Made by a program: the position numbers and the translations under genes
The notes under the pieces: model-generated
Database searches by the model: none
Seen by the model: only the letters and a program-made list of their open reading frames with translations
What the model was told of the DNA's origin: nothing
Part shown: positions 11,441 through 20,023 of the stretch, piece after piece
Layout of the letters: each line of letters starts with the position of its first letter
Numbering within the stretch: position 1 is the first letter of the stretch
NCBI RefSeq assembly: GCF_000768315.1
Contig: NZ_AQQX01000006.1
Span: forward strand, 113,211-177,210
Source: Pseudooceanicola atlanticus
GTDB lineage: Bacteria; Pseudomonadota; Alphaproteobacteria; Rhodobacterales; Rhodobacteraceae
Direction of reading: 5' to 3'
DNA length: 64,000 nucleotides

Positions 11441-11488
11441 TTTGCACTTTTGCAAATTAGCCGGATTTGCAAAATCTGGATTTGCAAG
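11441..11488 (+). promoter_or_regulatory. Cluster of TTTGCAAA boxes upstream of bioY
   Basis: TTTGCA at 11441, TTTGCAAA at 11449, TTTGCAAA at 11466 and TTTGCAAG at 11481 stand in 48 bases, with another palindromic AGTTGCAAACT at 11545-11555. The Rhodobacter regulator PccR, which controls propionyl-CoA carboxylase, recognises paired TTTGCAAA boxes, so these may be sites of a PccR/ScfR-type regulator acting on the biotin transporter gene. The spacing here (8, 17 and 15 bases) is not the published four-base gap. Confidence 0.55.
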
Positions 11489-11580
11489 TTCCACACGCAG
11501 AGAGGCCTTGCAACGCTTGCGTCGTGATCGGTCGTTCGGCATCAAGTTGCAAACTGCATAGTGGAAATTGGAGGAGTGAA

Positions 11581-12186
11581 ATGTCCCATGCATCTCGTCA
11601 CGGCGTCCTGAGTGATGCCTTCGGTCCGACCGAAGGTGCCGCGCTGCGCCTGAAACAAGCGGCCCTGGTGATCGCCGGGATCGCGGTTCTGGCAATCTGC
11701 GCCAAGATCAAGGTGCCGGTTCCCGGCTCTCCCGTCGCTGTCGGCATGGGGACCTTTGCCGTGCTTGGCATCGGCGCGGCCTACGGTGCGCGGCTCGGCC
11801 TGGTGACCATCATGGGTTACATGCTGATCGGCATGCTGGGCTTCGACATTTTTCAATCCTCTACAGCCGATCTGAACGGTGTGGAGTATATGATGGGCGG
11901 CACCGGCGGCTACCTGCTGGGCTACGTGATGGCGACCGTCCTGCTGGGCGTGCTGGCACAGCGCGGTTGGGACCGGTCGGTGCTGTGGATGGCGCTGGCG
12001 ATGCTGCTCGGCAACATCCTGCTCTACATTCCGGGTCTGGCCTGGCTGGGTACCCTCTATGGCTGGGACAAGCCGATCCTGGCCTGGGGCCTGACACCGT
12101 TCATCGTCGGCGACCTGCTGAAGCTGGCACTTGCGGCCTTGATCCTGCCGCTTGCTTGGAAACTGGTGGGCAAGGCGCGCGGCTGA
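11581..12186 (+). CDS. bioY: Biotin transporter BioY
   Basis: The 201-residue membrane protein has six helices and the BioY-type core: KIKVPVPGSPV in the first half, the GYLLGY motif in the middle, and a DLLKLALAALILP ending. BioY is the substrate-binding S component of the biotin ECF transporter and can work alone or with BioMN, which are not in this window. The start was taken at the ATG after GGAGG (11571-11575). The upstream region has several TTTGCAAA boxes, so the gene may answer to short-chain acyl-CoA metabolism, which uses biotin enzymes. Confidence 0.93.
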   Translation: MSHASRHGVLSDAFGPTEGAALRLKQAALVIAGIAVLAICAKIKVPVPGSPVAVGMGTFAVLGIGAAYGARLGLVTIMGYMLIGMLGFDIFQSSTADLNGVEYMMGGTGGYLLGYVMATVLLGVLAQRGWDRSVLWMALAMLLGNILLYIPGLAWLGTLYGWDKPILAWGLTPFIVGDLLKLALAALILPLAWKLVGKARG

Positions 12187-12228
12187 CCAGCCCGGCCAGA
12201 CAAGGCCAGGTCAAGCCACACAAAAGGA

Positions 12229-12259
12229 AAGGCGCGCTCCGGGGATCGGGGCGCGCCTT
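12229..12259. terminator. Hairpin terminator after bioY
   Basis: AAGGCGCGC at 12229-12237 pairs with GCGCGCCTT at 12251-12259 around a 13-base loop, followed by a T-containing stretch. It lies between the convergent bioY and CorC-like genes and could serve both. Confidence 0.75.
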
Positions 12260-12280
12260 CTTCGTTTCTCCGTGCCGCGC

Positions 12281-13615
12281 TCAGACCTGGAAGGCGGAGG
12301 AGGCGAGCGGACGAATTTTCAGCCGCGTCAGACGGTTATCCTTCCGCGTCAGCACCTCGAACCGGTAGCCGTGAAAGGAAAACACCTGGCCCGCCTGCGG
12401 GATCATCTGTGCCTCGTGGATGACGAGGCCTGCGATGGTGTTGGCCTCCTCGTCAGGGAGGGACCAGTCCATGGCGCGGTTAAGATCGCGGATCGTCATG
12501 GCCCCGTCGACGATGAATTGGCCGTCCTCGGTATGACGCACGACATGTTCGGCATCGGGGTCGAATTCGTCCGTGATCTCGCCGACGATCTCTTCCAGGA
12601 TGTCCTCTAGGGTCAGCAGGCCGCGCAGGGCACCATATTCGTCGACGACCAGCGCAAAATGCGTGCGCAGGCTGAGGAACTGGCGCATCTGTTCGTCCAG
12701 CGTCGTCGTCTCGGGCACGAAATAGGGCTTCATCGCCACGTCGGTGATGGCGAAATCGGACAGCGCTTCGGTCATCGACTTGCCGTTCTCGGTCATCATC
12801 TTGTGCAACGCTCGCAGCAGGTCCTTCGCATGTACGATGCCGATGATGTTCTCGGGATCGCCACGATAGACGGGCAGGCGGGTGTGGTTGCTTTCCAGGC
12901 ACTGGGCCAGGATGTCCTCGATCGGGTCTTCGGCATTGACCATCTCGATCCGCGAGCGGTGGAGCATGATCTCTTCGACCGCCCGGTCGGACAGGTCCAG
13001 CGCACCCAGGATACGGTCCCGATCTTCCTTTTCGACGACACCTTCGGAATGGCCAAGCTGAAGCGCGCCGGCGATTTCCTCGCGAACCGCAAGGATACGG
13101 CTGTCGGGATCAGCCTGAACGCCGAAGACCCGAAGGACGGCCCGCACCAGCACCCGGATCGCACCGACAAGAGGCGCCAGCACCATCACGACAGCCTGGA
13201 TCGGGGCCGAAACCAGCGCCGCCGCCTTTTCGGAATTCGTGATCGCGTAGGTCTTGGGCAGCACCTCGGCAAAGATCAGCACGAGCGCGGTCATGACGAG
13301 GGTCGCCAGCGCAACACCGCTATCGCCGAAAACCCGCGTGAACAGGGCCGTCGCCAGCGAGGTGGCGAGGATGTTGACCAGGTTGTTGCCCAGAAGGACG
13401 GAGCCGATCAGCTTTTCGCTGTCCTCTGTGATGCCGAGCGCACGTTGCGCAGCCTTGGACCCCTTGTCGGCCTGCGCGCGCAGTTTTCCGCGCGACGCCG
13501 CGGTCAGCGCGGTTTCCGAGCCCGAGAAGAAGGCGGACAGGACCAGAAGGCCCATGATGCCCGCACAGGTCAGCCAGAACGCCGTATCGAATTGCGATGT
13601 CAGTGTTTCTTCCAT
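12281..13615 (-). CDS. HlyC/CorC (CNNM) family transporter with CBS domains
   Basis: The 444-residue protein has an N-terminal membrane domain (CNNM/DUF21, about residues 10-200, with FFSGSETALTA), two CBS domains (about 205-330), and a C-terminal CorC_HlyC domain with the VDEYGALRGLLTLEDILEEI segment. Members are implicated in Mg/Co or Na-coupled ion efflux and bind adenine nucleotides at the CBS pair. The start METLT-like (MEETLTSQ) was chosen at an in-frame ATG that begins the first helix. The longer frame adds 17 residues of low plausibility. The next gene upstream on the same strand is xerD. Confidence 0.9.
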   Translation of the reverse strand: MEETLTSQFDTAFWLTCAGIMGLLVLSAFFSGSETALTAASRGKLRAQADKGSKAAQRALGITEDSEKLIGSVLLGNNLVNILATSLATALFTRVFGDSGVALATLVMTALVLIFAEVLPKTYAITNSEKAAALVSAPIQAVVMVLAPLVGAIRVLVRAVLRVFGVQADPDSRILAVREEIAGALQLGHSEGVVEKEDRDRILGALDLSDRAVEEIMLHRSRIEMVNAEDPIEDILAQCLESNHTRLPVYRGDPENIIGIVHAKDLLRALHKMMTENGKSMTEALSDFAITDVAMKPYFVPETTTLDEQMRQFLSLRTHFALVVDEYGALRGLLTLEDILEEIVGEITDEFDPDAEHVVRHTEDGQFIVDGAMTIRDLNRAMDWSLPDEEANTIAGLVIHEAQMIPQAGQVFSFHGYRFEVLTRKDNRLTRLKIRPLASSAFQV

Positions 13616-13673
13616 TGTACCCTCGAAGTTCTCAAGGGTTATGGGGCCGCGCCCCGCTCGGTTCAAGTCCGTG

Positions 13674-14603
13674 TCAGTCGACGGGGCGGTTCAGGGGATG
13701 GTGGGTTTCCACCAATTCGCGCAAGCGATGCTCCAGGACATGGGTGTAGATCTCGGTCGTGGCCAGGTCCGCATGGCCCAGCAATGTCTGGATCGCGCGC
13801 AGATCGGCGCCGTTTTCCAGCAGGTGGGTGGCAAAGGCGTGGCGCAACGTATGTGGTGTGACCTTTTCGGGTGATACCCCAGCTTCGACCGCTATCTCCT
13901 TGATAAGGATGTAGAACCTGTGTCGTGTCAGATGCCCCTGCGCCGACCGTGACGGGAAGAGCTGCCGCGACGGTTGTGTGCCGCGGGGGCGCGCGTCTTC
14001 CTGATCCTCGCGGATTTTCAGCCAGACGGCCATGGCTTCGCGCGCCGGGGCCGATAGCGGGACCATGCGTTCCTTGCCGCCCTTGCCGCGCACCATCAGC
14101 ATCCGCGGATCGCCTTTCGCCGCGGCGAGGGGAAGAGAGACAAGCTCGCTCACCCGCATGCCGGTGGCGTAGAGCAGTTCCATCAGGCAGGTATTGCGTA
14201 CCCGGTCGGTTTCGGCCCGTCCATGGGTGCGGGCGGCGGTCAGCAGCGCCGAGACCTCGTCCATCGACAGCGTCTTGGGCAGGCGCTTCGCGCGACCCGG
14301 GCCCCGGATCTCGATCGCCGGATTGTCGCTGCGCCAGCCTTCCTCGAAAGCGAAGCGATAGATCTGGCGGATGGCCGACAGGCGCCGCGCCCGCGTGGCC
14401 TGTGACAGGCCCTGAAGGTCGCAATCGGTCAGGTAGGCTTCGACTGCATTGCGATCCGCGGTCGCGATGTCGTGGCCCGATCTCTCCAGCCAGTCGGCAA
14501 AGGCTTTCAGGTCGCGCCCATAGCCCAGCAGCGTGTTTTCGGCCGCACCGCTTTCGGCGGCCTGCGCTTCAAGGAAGGTCGAAATCCAGCGATGCGCGGT
14601 CAC
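13674..14603 (-). CDS. xerD: Site-specific tyrosine recombinase XerD
   Basis: The 309-residue protein is a complete tyrosine recombinase with an N-terminal SAM-like DNA-binding domain and all catalytic residues: Arg150 (TGMRVSEL), Lys174, His251 and Arg254 (HTLRHAFATH), His277 and nucleophile Tyr286. With XerC it resolves chromosome dimers at dif during cell division. Its start overlaps the end of the upstream gene by four bases, so the two are coupled. Identification as XerD rather than XerC rests on overall similarity to the XerD type. Confidence 0.93.
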   Translation of the reverse strand: MTAHRWISTFLEAQAAESGAAENTLLGYGRDLKAFADWLERSGHDIATADRNAVEAYLTDCDLQGLSQATRARRLSAIRQIYRFAFEEGWRSDNPAIEIRGPGRAKRLPKTLSMDEVSALLTAARTHGRAETDRVRNTCLMELLYATGMRVSELVSLPLAAAKGDPRMLMVRGKGGKERMVPLSAPAREAMAVWLKIREDQEDARPRGTQPSRQLFPSRSAQGHLTRHRFYILIKEIAVEAGVSPEKVTPHTLRHAFATHLLENGADLRAIQTLLGHADLATTEIYTHVLEHRLRELVETHHPLNRPVD

Positions 14604-16177
14604 AGCCGACGCTCCAGCAGCAGCAGCTGGATCGCGGCGCGGCGGGCGGTATCCTCCAGCCCGACAGCCCGCAAGGTGCTCAGGGCAGGGGCAATTTCCT
14701 TGGTCGCACCTTCGGCCCCACGGGCGTAATAGCTCATCGCTTCCAGGATCGCCTCGCCCAATTGGCCCTGGGCGACGCGCAGGCGCAGGGTGGCCGGAAC
14801 CTCGGTATCCGAGGCAAAGCCGCGTCGCACCGCCTCTGCCGTGGCAGTGGGCGCGCGGGCTTCGTCCGGGGTTCCGCTGGCAATGGCGACGACAAACTTG
14901 TCGCGCGCCGTCTGCGGGGACATTTCCCGCGCCAGCGTTTCATAATCGGGCCCCAGCAGGGCCATTTCAAAGGCGGCGTTGGCGGCCGGGCCGGACAGGT
15001 CCATTTCCGCAAGTTGCGCCCCCCATAGCCGCGCGAAGGGCAGCTCCAGCTCGGCCTGCCGGATCGCGGCCCAGGCCGGGGGCAGGGCATCCGACACGGC
15101 GTCGGCATCCGCCTCTGTCAGGGCGCGGTCCAGACGCTGAACCGCGCTCACCCGGTCCCACAAGCCACCCGATGCGGCGGGCCGGCGTGCGGTATAGATG
15201 CCCAGCAGGCGATTTTCCGGCAGCGCTCCGGTGCGTGCCAGGCGCTCCGCGGCCTCGATTTCGGACCGCCAGCCCGAAATCCCGCGCAGGTCGGCCATCG
15301 CATAGGCATTGGGCAGACCCGACGACGGCAACGGCAAGCCGATGGATTCGGTCAGCCGGAAGGCCAGCGGCGTGATTTGCGAGGGCGGCGGCAGGGGCGG
15401 TGTATCCTCTGCCAGTTCCTCGTCGAGGTAGAGCCGCAGAAGCGTTTCCTCGGCCGCGGGCAGCAGGCCGAGCGCGGTGGCGTTCTGGAAGGTCAGCAGC
15501 GCGGTTTCGTAATCTCCCTGCCGGGCGCGGCAGAAGATCAGGGCCGATTGCGACGGGGCCAGGGTCGGGTTGTCGCGCATGCTGGTGCAGGTCGTGTGCT
15601 CTTCACCGGCCAGCAGCGACAGGTCGAACCAGCGCGAAAACAGCTCGGCCGAGGTGGTGGGCCCGGCGCGTTCGATCAGCGCGAGCGCCGGTTCGACCGC
15701 ACCGAATTCCTGCAACTTGTCGATCCGCGCCAGAAGGAACGGCGTTTCGCCGGCGCTGTCCTGCGGCGGTTCGGCCTCGGCCAGCAGCAGGGTATAGAGC
15801 AGCGATTGCATCGCCGGTAGGCGGTCCACATCCAGCTGCGCCAGTCGTCGGCCCAGGCTACGTGCGCTCGAGGCTTGCCAGATATCGGCAGGCAGGCCGG
15901 TCACCGATCGGGGCAGCAACCCGACCGCGCCAACCTGCGGCGCATCCAGGGATTGTGTCGTGATTTCAGGCGTCTGAATGGATTGCGCGACAGGCGGTTC
16001 GTTGACCCCCGGTGCCGGCAGTCCGGTCGGCTGCGCGCCGGGCAGCGCCGCCAGACCACCGCGTGTGTCCAACCAGTCGATGGCGGAAATCGGCTCCTGC
16101 GCGATGGCCGCCGATGCGCCAAGCCCCGCTGAAAAGACGAGCATGGATCGGAGGAATGCCGCCGATCTAATCCGCAT
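14600..16177 (-). CDS. Exported protein of unknown function
   Basis: The 525-residue protein has a signal peptide (MRIRSAAFLRSMLVF..., cleavage after about residue 27, ending AIAQ). The rest is rich in alanine, leucine and arginine and looks like an alpha-helical solenoid, with TPR-like stretches such as the QGDYETALLTFQNATALG segment near residues 219-236. I do not recognise a named family. An ATG at 16177 was preferred over the TTG directly before it. It overlaps the small membrane protein gene upstream by 11 bases and xerD downstream by four, so the three genes appear to form one operon. Confidence 0.75.
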   Translation of the reverse strand: MRIRSAAFLRSMLVFSAGLGASAAIAQEPISAIDWLDTRGGLAALPGAQPTGLPAPGVNEPPVAQSIQTPEITTQSLDAPQVGAVGLLPRSVTGLPADIWQASSARSLGRRLAQLDVDRLPAMQSLLYTLLLAEAEPPQDSAGETPFLLARIDKLQEFGAVEPALALIERAGPTTSAELFSRWFDLSLLAGEEHTTCTSMRDNPTLAPSQSALIFCRARQGDYETALLTFQNATALGLLPAAEETLLRLYLDEELAEDTPPLPPPSQITPLAFRLTESIGLPLPSSGLPNAYAMADLRGISGWRSEIEAAERLARTGALPENRLLGIYTARRPAASGGLWDRVSAVQRLDRALTEADADAVSDALPPAWAAIRQAELELPFARLWGAQLAEMDLSGPAANAAFEMALLGPDYETLAREMSPQTARDKFVVAIASGTPDEARAPTATAEAVRRGFASDTEVPATLRLRVAQGQLGEAILEAMSYYARGAEGATKEIAPALSTLRAVGLEDTARRAAIQLLLLERRL

Positions 16178-16316
16178 CAAGCACCACGGGCTGGCGAATC
16201 TCTACTGTCGGGGGGGTGAAGTCCACGCCGAAATACGGACCGACATAGGCGTAGCCGGTGACCCCGATCGCCGCGAGAACAATCAAGAAGATCAACCATT
16301 TGATGAGTCGGAACAT
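16167..16316 (-). CDS. Small single-span membrane protein
   Basis: This 49-residue open frame, MFRLIKWLIFL..., has one N-terminal membrane helix (about residues 5-25) followed by a short outer tail with YVGPYFGVDF and a terminal VVLDAD. It overlaps the start of the exported-protein gene by 11 bases, which argues that it is translated in a coupled way. The upstream sequence on this strand contains GGCCAGCTATATTCCCC, similar to the one upstream of acnA, which may be a promoter element. No function can be given. Confidence 0.6.
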   Translation of the reverse strand: MFRLIKWLIFLIVLAAIGVTGYAYVGPYFGVDFTPPTVEIRQPVVLDAD

Positions 16317-16439
16317 ATTTGGATTGCCTCTTTCGCCCTGCCTTTTTCGGGGAATATAGCTGGCCTTTTGCCCAAGATCACGTCATTCAGCGGTGAACTT
16401 TTGAATTTGGTGGAAACAGGCCGGGGACAGGCGGGCACC

Positions 16440-16985
16440 ATGGCGTGGCAGGTCAAGAAAACCATCGTGATGGTGGGCATGATGGGTGCGGGCAAGACGG
16501 CCGTCGGCAAGGCGCTGGCGGCGGAACTTGGCGTGCCTTTCCTCGACAGTGACCACGAGATCGAATCCGCCGCCAACATGACCATCGCCGAGATTTTTGC
16601 CCGCGACGGAGAGGCGTTCTTCCGCGCGAAAGAGGCCCAGGTCATCGCGCGCCTGCTGGATGGCAAGCCCTGCATCCTGTCCACGGGCGGCGGGGCCTTC
16701 CTGGCAGAACCGAACCGCAAGGTGATTTCCGAACGCGGCGTCGCGGTCTGGCTGAATGCCGATCTCGACCTGCTCTGGTCGCGGGTGAAACACCGCGACA
16801 GCCGCCCATTGCTGAAGACCGCCGATCCGTTCCAGACGCTCAAGGGCCTCTACGAGGCGCGCGTGCCGCTCTATGCGCAGGCGGACATCATGGTGCGCTC
16901 CCGCCCTGAATATTCGGTGCAGGACATGGCGCAAAAAGTGGTCGCGGCAATCGCGGAACGACCCGACATCCTGGAGGCGACATGA
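16440..16985 (+). CDS. aroK: Shikimate kinase AroK
   Basis: The 181-residue enzyme has a P-loop (GMMGAGKT, residues 13-20), the shikimate-binding DSDHEIE segment (residues 35-41), the GGGAF motif and the LID region RDSRPLL. It phosphorylates shikimate in aromatic amino acid synthesis. The start ATG is preceded only by a weak site, and the open frame continues upstream, so an extra 17 or so residues (from a GTG near 16410) are possible. The stop overlaps the aroB start (ATGA), so the two are coupled. Confidence 0.95.
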   Translation: MAWQVKKTIVMVGMMGAGKTAVGKALAAELGVPFLDSDHEIESAANMTIAEIFARDGEAFFRAKEAQVIARLLDGKPCILSTGGGAFLAEPNRKVISERGVAVWLNADLDLLWSRVKHRDSRPLLKTADPFQTLKGLYEARVPLYAQADIMVRSRPEYSVQDMAQKVVAAIAERPDILEAT

Positions 16986-18094
16986 CTGAAACCGTCCGCG
17001 TGGAACTGGCAGAACGCAGCTATGACATCCTGATCGGCGAAGGCCTGATAGAGACGGCGGGCCAACATATCGGCCCCTTGCTGGCGCGTCCCCGTGTGGC
17101 TGTGGTAACGGACGACAATGTCGGCGCCGCGCATCTTGAGGCCTTGCGCTCGGGGCTCGAGGCGCAGGGCATCACGATGAGTGCTCTCAGCCTGCCGGCG
17201 GGCGAGGCGACAAAGTCCTGGCCGCATTTCGAACGGGTGGTCGAATGGCTGCTGACCGAAAAGATCGAACGCCGCGACGTCGTCGTGGCGCTCGGCGGTG
17301 GCGTCATCGGTGACCTTGTCGGGTTCGCCGCCGCCGTGTTGCGGCGCGGGGTGCGTTTCGTGCAGGTGCCGACATCGCTTCTGGCGCAGGTCGACAGTTC
17401 CGTCGGCGGCAAGACCGGGATCAACGCGCCGCATGGCAAGAACCTGATCGGCGCCTTTCACCAGCCCTCGCTGGTGCTGGCGGATACCGGCGTGCTGTCG
17501 ACGCTGCCCCGGCGTGATTTCCTGGCCGGCTACGGCGAGGTGGTGAAATATGGTCTGCTGGGCGATGCGGCCTTCTTCGACTGGCTCGAGGCCAACGCCC
17601 CGGCCATGGCCGATGGTGACATGGCCGCCCGGATCCAGGCCGTGAAACGGTCATGCCAGATGAAGGCCGACATCGTCGCGCGGGACGAGACGGAACAGGG
17701 GGATCGCGCGCTGCTGAACCTCGGGCACACCTTCTGTCATGCGCTTGAGGCCGCGACGGGATATTCCGACCGCCTGCTGCATGGCGAAGGCGTCGCCATC
17801 GGTTCCGCCCTGGCCTTCGAGACATCCGCGCGGCTGGGCCTGTGTGCCCAGGAAGACCCGTCGCGCCTGCGCGCGCATCTGAAAGAGATGGGGATGAAAG
17901 TCGACCTGGCCGACATCCCCGGCGATCTGCCGGATGCAGACGCGCTCTATGCGCTGATGGGGCAGGACAAGAAGGTCGTGGACGGCCAGATCCGGTTCAT
18001 CATGGCCCGCGGCATCGGCGAGGCCTTCGTGACCTCGGATGTGCCGCGCGACGTGGTGATCGACCTGCTGTCGGATGCGCTCAGGGGGCGCTAA
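16982..18094 (+). CDS. aroB: 3-dehydroquinate synthase AroB
   Basis: The 370-residue enzyme shows the NAD-binding GGGVIGD (residues 102-108), the PTSLLAQVDSSVGGKTGIN block and the metal ligand region EEVVKYGLL-like segment (GEVVKYGLLGD) with the later LNLGHTFCHALE motif. It converts DAHP to 3-dehydroquinate, the second step of the shikimate pathway. Overlap with aroK shows an aroKB operon, the common arrangement. Confidence 0.97.
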   Translation: MTETVRVELAERSYDILIGEGLIETAGQHIGPLLARPRVAVVTDDNVGAAHLEALRSGLEAQGITMSALSLPAGEATKSWPHFERVVEWLLTEKIERRDVVVALGGGVIGDLVGFAAAVLRRGVRFVQVPTSLLAQVDSSVGGKTGINAPHGKNLIGAFHQPSLVLADTGVLSTLPRRDFLAGYGEVVKYGLLGDAAFFDWLEANAPAMADGDMAARIQAVKRSCQMKADIVARDETEQGDRALLNLGHTFCHALEAATGYSDRLLHGEGVAIGSALAFETSARLGLCAQEDPSRLRAHLKEMGMKVDLADIPGDLPDADALYALMGQDKKVVDGQIRFIMARGIGEAFVTSDVPRDVVIDLLSDALRGR

Positions 18095-18171
18095 GCCCCG
18101 AGGGCCGCGAAAAATCCTTGCTTGATCGTGGCGTCCTTGGGCAGCATGAAGGCTGCAACAAGGAGACAGCC

Positions 18172-18687
18172 ATGCCCGCCATCACGCCGGAATGGGTTCA
18201 GATGATGGCCAGCTACAATCGCTGGCAGAACGAATGCATGCTGGAGGCGATGGAGAGCCTGAGCGACGCCGACCTGCGCAAGGATCGCGGTGCCTTCTGG
18301 GGCTCGATCCTGGGGACGGCGAACCACCTGCTCTGGGGGGACCAGATGTGGCTGTCGCGCCTGTCGCCCGGCGCGACGGCGCCCACCGTCGGGCTGAAAG
18401 ACTCGGCCGACCTGGCCCCAACCCTCGGCGCATGGGAGGCAGAGCGGTTCCGCACCGATGGCCGCTTCGTCCTGTGGGCCAAGGAATTGAAGACGGTCTC
18501 GCTGACCGGGGACCTGTCCTGGTATTCCGGCGCCGCGGGCATGGAGAAACGGGCCCCGCTGTCGTTGATCGTGACCCATGTTTTCAACCACCAGACCCAT
18601 CACAGGGGCCAGATCCACGCTATGTTGACGCAGGCAGGGGCAAAAACCAGCGATACGGACCTTTTCCTTATGCCTGGTTTCCTTTAG
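18172..18687 (+). CDS. DinB/YfiT-fold family protein
   Basis: The 171-residue protein begins MPAITPEWVQMMASYNRWQN, typical of DinB-like four-helix metalloproteins. The three metal-binding histidines are placed as expected: TANHLLWGD (His51 or so), and HQTHHRGQIH near residue 145. Members bind nickel or zinc, and several are thiol-dependent hydrolases or transferases, but this one's substrate is unknown. AGGAGA lies seven bases before the start. It follows aroB by 77 bases and precedes acuI by 30. Confidence 0.85.
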   Translation: MPAITPEWVQMMASYNRWQNECMLEAMESLSDADLRKDRGAFWGSILGTANHLLWGDQMWLSRLSPGATAPTVGLKDSADLAPTLGAWEAERFRTDGRFVLWAKELKTVSLTGDLSWYSGAAGMEKRAPLSLIVTHVFNHQTHHRGQIHAMLTQAGAKTSDTDLFLMPGFL

Positions 18688-18717
18688 TCGGAACAGCGTA
18701 TCACTAGGAGGAACAAC

Positions 18718-19710
18718 ATGTTCAAAGCTTTGATGGTCGAACGGGACGGGGACGGCCCGGCAACGTCTGCGATCCGCGAGATTTCCGAAGACGATCTGCC
18801 CGAGGCCGAGGTGCTTGTCGCCGTCGATTACACGACGGTGAACTACAAGGACGGTCTTTGCATGTCGCCCAATGGCGGTGGCCTTGTCCGCAAGTATCCG
18901 CATGTGCCCGGTATCGACTTCGCGGGGACTGTCGAAGCTTCTTCCGATGACCGTTACAAGGCGGGCGACAAGGTCGTTCTGACCGGCTGGCGCGTCGGCG
19001 AGGCGCATTGGGGCGGCTATGCGCAAAAGGCGCGGGTCAAGGCCGACTGGCTGGTGCCGCTGCCCGACGGTCTTACGCCGCGCCAGGCGATGGCGGTCGG
19101 CACGGCCGGCTTCACCGCGATGCTGGCGGTGATGGCGTTGGAAGATCACGGTCTGAAACCGGGTCACGGCCCGGTCCTTGTGACCGGCGCGGCCGGCGGT
19201 GTCGGCTCTGTCGCGACCGCGATCCTGTCCAATCTCGGCTACGAGGTGGCCGCCGTGACCGGGCGTCCGGAAACCGAGAGCTATCTCAAGGACTTGGGCG
19301 CCACGACGATCGTGCCGCGCGAAGAGATCAATGAAACCGTCAAGCGCCCGCTGGAAAGCGAAACCTGGGCGGGCTGTGTCGATGCGGTTGGCGGCGACAT
19401 GCTGGCGCGGGTGCTGGGCCAGATGAAATACGGCGCCTCCGTCTCGGCCGTGGGTCTTGCAGGCGGGGCCAAGCTGCCCGCGACGGTGGTACCTTTCCTG
19501 CTGCGCGGCGTGAACCTGCTGGGCATCGATTCCGTCATGCAGCCCTACGAGAACCGTCTGCGGGCATGGGAACGCGTGGCCAAGGACCTGCCCATGGACA
19601 AGCTCGAAGAGATGATGGTCGAGGCGAAAATGTCCGATCTTCCGGGCCTTTGCGAGGACATCCTCAAAGGTCAGGTCAAGGGCCGGGTCGTCGCCGACGT
19701 GAACGCCTGA
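18718..19710 (+). CDS. acuI: Acrylyl-CoA reductase (AcuI/YhdH family)
   Basis: The 330-residue medium-chain oxidoreductase has the AcuI layout: NYKDGLC at residues 42-48, PGIDFAG, and the NADPH-binding TGAAGGVGSVA motif near residue 157. AcuI reduces toxic acryloyl-CoA to propionyl-CoA in roseobacters that break down dimethylsulfoniopropionate (DMSP). The E. coli homologue YhdH has the same activity. There is no DMSP lyase or demethylase gene next to it here. A BCCT carrier, the class that takes up DMSP and betaine, lies 0.8 kb downstream. A hairpin follows the stop. Confidence 0.9.
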   Translation: MFKALMVERDGDGPATSAIREISEDDLPEAEVLVAVDYTTVNYKDGLCMSPNGGGLVRKYPHVPGIDFAGTVEASSDDRYKAGDKVVLTGWRVGEAHWGGYAQKARVKADWLVPLPDGLTPRQAMAVGTAGFTAMLAVMALEDHGLKPGHGPVLVTGAAGGVGSVATAILSNLGYEVAAVTGRPETESYLKDLGATTIVPREEINETVKRPLESETWAGCVDAVGGDMLARVLGQMKYGASVSAVGLAGGAKLPATVVPFLLRGVNLLGIDSVMQPYENRLRAWERVAKDLPMDKLEEMMVEAKMSDLPGLCEDILKGQVKGRVVADVNA

Positions 19711-19718
19711 TCCGGCAA

Positions 19719-19738
19719 GGCCGGGCTTCGGCCCGGCC
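19719..19738 (+). terminator. GC-rich hairpin after acuI
   Basis: GGCCGGGC and GCCCGGCC pair around a TTCG tetraloop just after the acuI stop. No T-run follows, so termination may rely on the later hairpin. Confidence 0.6.
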
Positions 19739-19774
19739 CGATGCCTCGAAATCGAGTCTTGCGTGAAAGATGCA

Positions 19775-19800
19775 GCCGCCGGAGGCGTTCCTCCGGCGGC
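19775..19800. other. Perfect inverted repeat in the acuI-uspA spacer
   Basis: GCCGCCGGAGG pairs exactly with CCTCCGGCGGC around a CGTT loop. It has no T-run and its role, terminator, attenuator or operator, is open. The 313-base spacer between acuI and uspA holds this hairpin, the two terminator-like hairpins listed separately and no gene. Confidence 0.6.
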
Positions 19801-19840
19801 GCTGTCGTCATGCGACCGTCAGGGGCGCCCCGGTGGGTCG

Positions 19841-19866
19841 AAAGCGACTTTTGGATGTCGCTTTTT
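19841..19866 (+). terminator. Intrinsic terminator in the acuI-uspA spacer
   Basis: AAAGCGAC and GTCGCTTT pair around an eight-base loop, running into a T-run. This is a standard rho-independent terminator for the acuI side. Confidence 0.75.
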
Positions 19867-20023
19867 GTGCATTTATGGGCGCTGCCGCCTTTCCGATCGG
19901 TAATTTCTTGTTTACCTTTCACGGATTGGTTGTGCGTGAAAAATTGACGCCCAACATATTTCGTCCCGGTCGACGGACCTGCCGCAGAAGCGGGCCGGGG
20001 GCGCATTGAAAGGAGGGAAGTTG

